Shown in pieces: positions 6,708 through 8,841 of a DNA stretch of 8,841 nt. The notes under the pieces were generated by a model. It worked only from the letters and a program-made list of their open reading frames with translations, ran no database searches and was not told the origin of the DNA. The stretch is from Candidatus Cloacimonadota bacterium (GTDB taxonomy: Bacteria; Cloacimonadota; Cloacimonadia; Cloacimonadales; Cloacimonadaceae), in assembly GCA_012519465.1 (NCBI GenBank), contig JAAYQD010000301.1, positions 1-8,841 of the forward strand. Reading direction: 5' to 3'. Both the position numbers and the translations under genes were made by a program. Each line of letters begins with the position of its first letter. Within the stretch, counting starts at the first letter, position 1.

Positions 6708-7961
6708 ATGAAGATTGATCTGATTATTCATAATGCCTGCCAGATTGCCACCGTGGGGGGTAGCCCGGGGCCTCGGAAGGGCGATCAAATGCAGGATGTG
6801 GGCATTATCCACAATGCCGCCCTTGCCATTCACCAAGGGAAGGTGTTGGCATGTGCCTCAAATAATACCATCCTACAGAAATATCATGCTGCTGAATTGA
6901 TAGATGCTGAAGGCGCCCTCATCACTCCGGGCTTTGTGGATCCCCACACCCATCCCGTATTTGTGCATACGCGGGAAGATGAATTTGCCATGCGCATCGC
7001 GGGCGCCACTTATGTACAGATTGCCCAAGCGGGTGGAGGCATACGCAGCACCATTGCCAGCACTCGTGATGCCGATCATGAGCTGCTTTTTACCCTGGCA
7101 AAACAGCGTATCCGCCGCATGATCCAGCAAGGCACCACCACCCTGGAGGCAAAAAGCGGATATGGCTTGGATACCGCCAGCGAGCTGAAACAACTGGAGG
7201 TGATCAAAGCCTTGGCAGAGGATTTGCCCATTGATATCGTCCCCACCTTTATGGGTGCACACGAATATCCGGCTGAATATAAAAACGACCACGAGGCATA
7301 TCTCAAGATCCTCACCCAAGAGATGATTCCCGCCGTGCAAAAGCAGGGTATTGCCCGCTTTTGTGATATCTTTACCGAAGCCCACGTTTATGATATCTCG
7401 GAAAGCCGCAGGGTTTTGAGCTGTGCCCGCGAGCATGGGATGCAGCTGAAGATGCATGCAGACGAGATTGAGCCCATGGGCGGAGCAGAATTGGCAGCCG
7501 AAATGGGCTGTATCTCTGCGGATCATCTGGGTGCCGCCACTGATGCCGGAATCCTGGCAATGAAGGAAGCCGGGGTGATCCCCGTGCTACTGCCTGCCAC
7601 CCTGTTTTCTCTGAGGTCCAAGACCTATGCGCGGGCAAGATTTATGATAGAAAAAGGACTGCCCGTGGCAATTGCCACAGACTACAATCCCGGCAGTTGC
7701 AATTGTGATTCCATGCCTCTCACCATGAGCCTGGCATGTTTGCAAATGGGTATGAGCCCCGAAGAAGCGCTTACGGCAGCCACCATCAATGCTGCCTATT
7801 CCATTGGCATGGGAGAGCGCAAAGGCTCTTTGGAACCCGGCAAAGATGCTGATCTCATTCTTTGGGATATTCCATCCCTCAATTTTATCCCTTACCATCT
7901 GGGCAGTTCGCACATCCAATGCGTATACGCCAAGGGACGCCTTGTATATAGAACGACATGA
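6708..7961 (+). CDS. hutI: Imidazolonepropionase
   Basis: HutI is a cytosolic metal-dependent amidohydrolase. It hydrolyses 4-imidazolone-5-propanoate to N-formimidoyl-L-glutamate in the third step of histidine breakdown. The 417-residue length matches the family. The metal-binding H-x-H is His80/His82 in GFVDPHTHPVF. GGGIRSTIASTR (109-120), TTLEAKSGYGLD (144-155), a metal-ligand His250 and Glu253 in KMHADEIEP, ADHLG (271-275) and ATDYNPGS with Asp325 are all present and typical of HutI rather than of related dihydroorotases. The C-terminal GSLEPGKDADLILWD (373-387) is the usual amidohydrolase signature. AAGGAG at 6698-6703 precedes the ATG. No hutH, hutU or formimidoylglutamate hydrolase gene is seen here; the rest of the pathway must lie elsewhere. 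The stop overlaps the next start (ATGA). Confidence 0.95.
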   Translation: MKIDLIIHNACQIATVGGSPGPRKGDQMQDVGIIHNAALAIHQGKVLACASNNTILQKYHAAELIDAEGALITPGFVDPHTHPVFVHTREDEFAMRIAGATYVQIAQAGGGIRSTIASTRDADHELLFTLAKQRIRRMIQQGTTTLEAKSGYGLDTASELKQLEVIKALAEDLPIDIVPTFMGAHEYPAEYKNDHEAYLKILTQEMIPAVQKQGIARFCDIFTEAHVYDISESRRVLSCAREHGMQLKMHADEIEPMGGAELAAEMGCISADHLGAATDAGILAMKEAGVIPVLLPATLFSLRSKTYARARFMIEKGLPVAIATDYNPGSCNCDSMPLTMSLACLQMGMSPEEALTAATINAAYSIGMGERKGSLEPGKDADLILWDIPSLNFIPYHLGSSHIQCVYAKGRLVYRTT

Positions 7962-8841
7962 GCTTTGATTCTTCAAACCAGGATCACGCCTATACCATCA
8001 TCAAAACCCTGCATCGCTCACGGTTGTTTGTGGTATATCTGGCAAAGCACTTTATCAGCCAAGAGTATGTGGTTTTAAAGACCATAGATTCCCAGTTTGC
8101 ATCTGATCCCCGCCTCAATGAACGGCTGGAAAATGAAATGAGGCTGGGCATCAAGCTCAATTGCCCTCACGTGCGCAAGACCAGAGGGATGTTTTCTGAA
8201 GGCAATAAAAACTATGTGGTGTATGACTATATAGAGGGCAAAAGCCTCTCAGAACTCCTGGAAAACGTGAGCATCAGCCTTGCCACCGATATGGTCTTGC
8301 AATGGCTGGATGGCATTTTGGATGGCATCATCACCGCCCACTATCTGGGCATCACCCATGGCAATCTCAATCCATCCAATATCATCATCAGCCAAGATGG
8401 CAAACCATATATCATTGGCTTTGGCAAACCCGTGCAAGACTGGATGAATGAAGACCCCAACCAAACTGGCATCCAGGCTCTGATGTTTGCTGCGCCTGAG
8501 GTATTTTTGGGAGGCCAGCCTGATCCGGCAGCTGACATCTATTCCATCGGTGTGTTGGCTTATCTAATCCTGTGTGGAAAGCTGCCCTGGGCTGTGGATC
8601 ACCGTCACAGCATCCACACCCAAAAACAGGAAAGCCTCCTGAAGCCCGTTTTGGACCCTGAATTTATTGGGCGCAACGTTCCCCGCTGGTTGTATAGCGT
8701 CATTCACAAATGCCTGAGAATTGATCCTCAGCGTCGTTTCTTATCAGTTGCCCTGCTGAAAGAAGCCCTGAGCGCAAAACAGGAAATAAGGATTGAACCG
8801 ATTCAGACGGACACCCCCTCTGCAGATATACCAGAGACAAA
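7958..8841 (+). CDS. Protein-kinase-fold protein, likely pseudokinase (3' end outside window)
   Basis: Starting at the ATG that overlaps the hutI stop, the frame stays open for 294 codons to the window edge. It has the layout of a bacterial Hanks-type Ser/Thr kinase: VVLK at 38-41 with the beta-3 Lys41, a helix C Glu60, HGNLNPSN at 134-141, APE at 179-181, DIYSIGVLAYLILCGKLPW at 193-211 and the late Arg in DPQRR. Three catalytic residues are missing. The HRD motif reads HGN (Asp to Asn136), the catalytic-loop Lys is Asn138, and DFG reads GFG (Asp to Gly154). The glycine-rich loop near 18-27 also lacks its glycines. Asn141 and Lys41 remain. It is therefore predicted to be catalytically dead or strongly impaired, acting as a binding or scaffold protein. 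After about 275 the sequence becomes Pro/Thr/Glu-rich, like a linker to an unseen C-terminal domain. Its substrate or partner is unknown. Coupling to hutI is by overlap only and does not prove a shared role. Confidence 0.85.
   Translation, partial: MSFDSSNQDHAYTIIKTLHRSRLFVVYLAKHFISQEYVVLKTIDSQFASDPRLNERLENEMRLGIKLNCPHVRKTRGMFSEGNKNYVVYDYIEGKSLSELLENVSISLATDMVLQWLDGILDGIITAHYLGITHGNLNPSNIIISQDGKPYIIGFGKPVQDWMNEDPNQTGIQALMFAAPEVFLGGQPDPAADIYSIGVLAYLILCGKLPWAVDHRHSIHTQKQESLLKPVLDPEFIGRNVPRWLYSVIHKCLRIDPQRRFLSVALLKEALSAKQEIRIEPIQTDTPSADIPET

Overview
This window looks like bacterial chromosome from a Gram-negative-type lineage. All genes are on the + strand, tightly packed, mostly with strong AAGGAG-like ribosome binding sites, and several overlap by 4 to 17 bases. 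The rsmG-parA-parB block is the classic origin-proximal chromosome-segregation neighbourhood of bacteria. The codon choice and the style of the secreted repeat protein remind me of uncultured fermenters such as Cloacimonadota, but that is a guess that the sequence alone cannot settle.

Layout. Positions 1-242 are non-coding and carry a cluster of TTCGTG repeats. From 243 to about 6059 there is one apparent operon: a secreted 820-residue protein with a GND-x-Y repeat solenoid and a HEAT-like C-terminus; rsmG (16S rRNA G527 methyltransferase), overlapping it by 17 bases; parA; parB; and rfbB (dTDP-glucose 4,6-dehydratase), joined to parB by an ATGA overlap. A 231-base gap (6060-6290) holds a possible promoter and a strong intrinsic terminator. 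Then come a small acidic DUF1292-type protein with a Cys cluster (6291-6611), a 96-base gap with an inverted repeat, hutI (imidazolonepropionase, 6708-7961) and, through another ATGA overlap, a protein-kinase-fold gene that runs off the end of the window.

Three points stand out. First, two neighbouring housekeeping genes are broken: rsmG by a one-base deletion after codon 174, and parA by a TAA exactly where the family has a conserved Glu codon. The rest of each reading frame is well conserved, so the lesions are either very recent or sequence errors. Second, the kinase-like protein has lost the catalytic Asp (HRD is HGN), the catalytic-loop Lys and the metal-binding Asp (DFG is GFG), so it reads as a pseudokinase. 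Third, the 820-residue protein has 13 copies of a G-(N/D)-D-x-Y motif at a period of about 26 residues, which I cannot assign to a named family.

How they work together: ParA/ParB would segregate the replication origin, RsmG modifies the ribosomal decoding region, and RfbB feeds deoxysugar synthesis for surface polysaccharide. HutI degrades a histidine-derived intermediate. No shared pathway ties all of these together; the arrangement is mainly a housekeeping block with accessory genes around it.
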